Below are positions 63,911-64,000 of a DNA stretch of 64,000 bases, one piece after another. The stretch is from Streptococcus mitis (lineage in GTDB: Bacteria; Bacillota; Bacilli; Lactobacillales; Streptococcaceae). How positions within the stretch are numbered: position 1 is the first letter of the stretch; the number at the start of each line of letters is the position of its first letter. The stretch is taken from the NCBI RefSeq assembly GCF_009496155.1, contig NZ_WIJP01000003.1, forward strand, positions 106,408-170,407, in the 5' to 3' direction. Below the pieces are notes generated by a model. That model was not told where the DNA came from. It worked only from the letters and a program-made list of their open reading frames with translations, and did no database searches. The translations under genes were made by a program, and so were the position numbers.

Positions 63911-64000
63911 ATGTTAAATAAAGTCAAAACTAAAGCCTTAATTAGTGTTGGAGCAGTGGCTGCAACTAGCTTTATTCTCATGATGGGATATACTGCTGGT
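63911..64000 (+). CDS. Secreted or surface protein, start only
   Basis: Thirty codons before the window ends. MLNKVKTKALISVGAVAATS is a basic start followed by a hydrophobic core (AVAATSFILMMGYTAG), a signal peptide. GAAAGAAGG precedes it. In related Tn5252-type ICEs a large wall-anchored adhesin or surface-exclusion-type protein lies here; identity cannot be confirmed from this fragment. Confidence 0.65.
   Translation, partial: MLNKVKTKALISVGAVAATSFILMMGYTAG

Larger units (their letters stand above)
10188..64000. mobile_element. Tn5252/ICESa2603-family ICE, left part, with two nested elements
   Basis: Backbone modules visible in order: attachment core, RepA-type initiator, cytosine methyltransferase, Spx-like protein, CPBP protease, PcfB-like, VirD4, pilin-like, VirB6, PrgI-like, VirB4, VirB1/CHAP, GNAT/antitoxin pair, TSP3 protein, methylase-SNF2 helicase, small proteins, ABC exporter and a surface protein. 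This matches the gene order known for Tn5252-type ICEs. Integrase and relaxase are expected beyond the right edge. Tn916 and a tet(O) IME are inserted within it. Confidence 0.88.

Noticed and set aside
1..64000. tRNA or rRNA genes
   Set aside because: No sequence with convincing cloverleaf or rRNA similarity was noticed by eye in the window.

Overview
The window reads as Streptococcus: low-GC DNA, strong AGGAGG ribosome sites, streptococcal phage tail and lysis genes, and a Tn5252/ICESa2603-type integrative conjugative element (ICE). The species cannot be fixed from this window. A choline-binding phage lysin points towards the mitis group, but several other streptococci remain possible. Nearly all of the window is mobile DNA, nested several levels deep.

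Layout. (1) 1-10187 is the late end of a prophage: tape measure, distal tail and baseplate/receptor-binding genes, holin, CHAP lysin with choline-binding repeats, then a small reverse-strand cassette. (2) At 10188-10202 lies the 15-bp sequence coding the last four residues and stop of ribosomal protein L7/L12 (VTLK-stop), the known attachment core of rplL-integrating ICEs. From here the ICE runs off the right edge: RepA-type initiator, cytosine-5 methyltransferase, Spx-like protein, CPBP protease, then the type IV secretion operon (VirD4, pilin-like, VirB6, PrgI-like, VirB4, VirB1/CHAP), a toxin-antitoxin-like pair, a giant methylase/SNF2 helicase gene, an ABC exporter and the start of a secreted surface protein. 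(3) About 14443-32470 is a Tn916 element in reverse orientation carrying tet(M). (4) 49147-60151 is a second passenger, an integrative mobilizable element (IME) carrying tet(O), inserted in the SNF2 gene. It encodes TnpV, sigma-like regulators, an AAA ATPase, a MobV relaxase with a recognisable oriT, ParB and a large serine recombinase.

How it works together. The ICE supplies the secretion machine that could move the whole composite. Tn916 keeps int, xis and tet(M) but shows three separate lesions in conjugation genes: a nonsense codon in orf13 and one-base losses in orf20 and orf21. Unless these are sequencing errors, Tn916 probably depends on the host ICE. The IME has its own oriT and relaxase but no secretion genes, so it should borrow a conjugation pore. 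Its serine recombinase has inserted it at a GA dinucleotide inside helicase motif VI of the SNF2 gene, splitting that gene.

Most notable original observations: a promoter architecture with identical spacing in front of three ICE operons (TGTGATA-N4-TTTCAA-N11-TATAAT-like); IME ends with 11-bp inverted repeats exactly 11 bp from the GA core and the recombinase stop codon lying in the core; a structured leader ahead of the secretion operon; a short hydrophobic peptide gene divergent from an ABC exporter; and a phage cassette under a consensus promoter whose spacer is a perfect palindrome.
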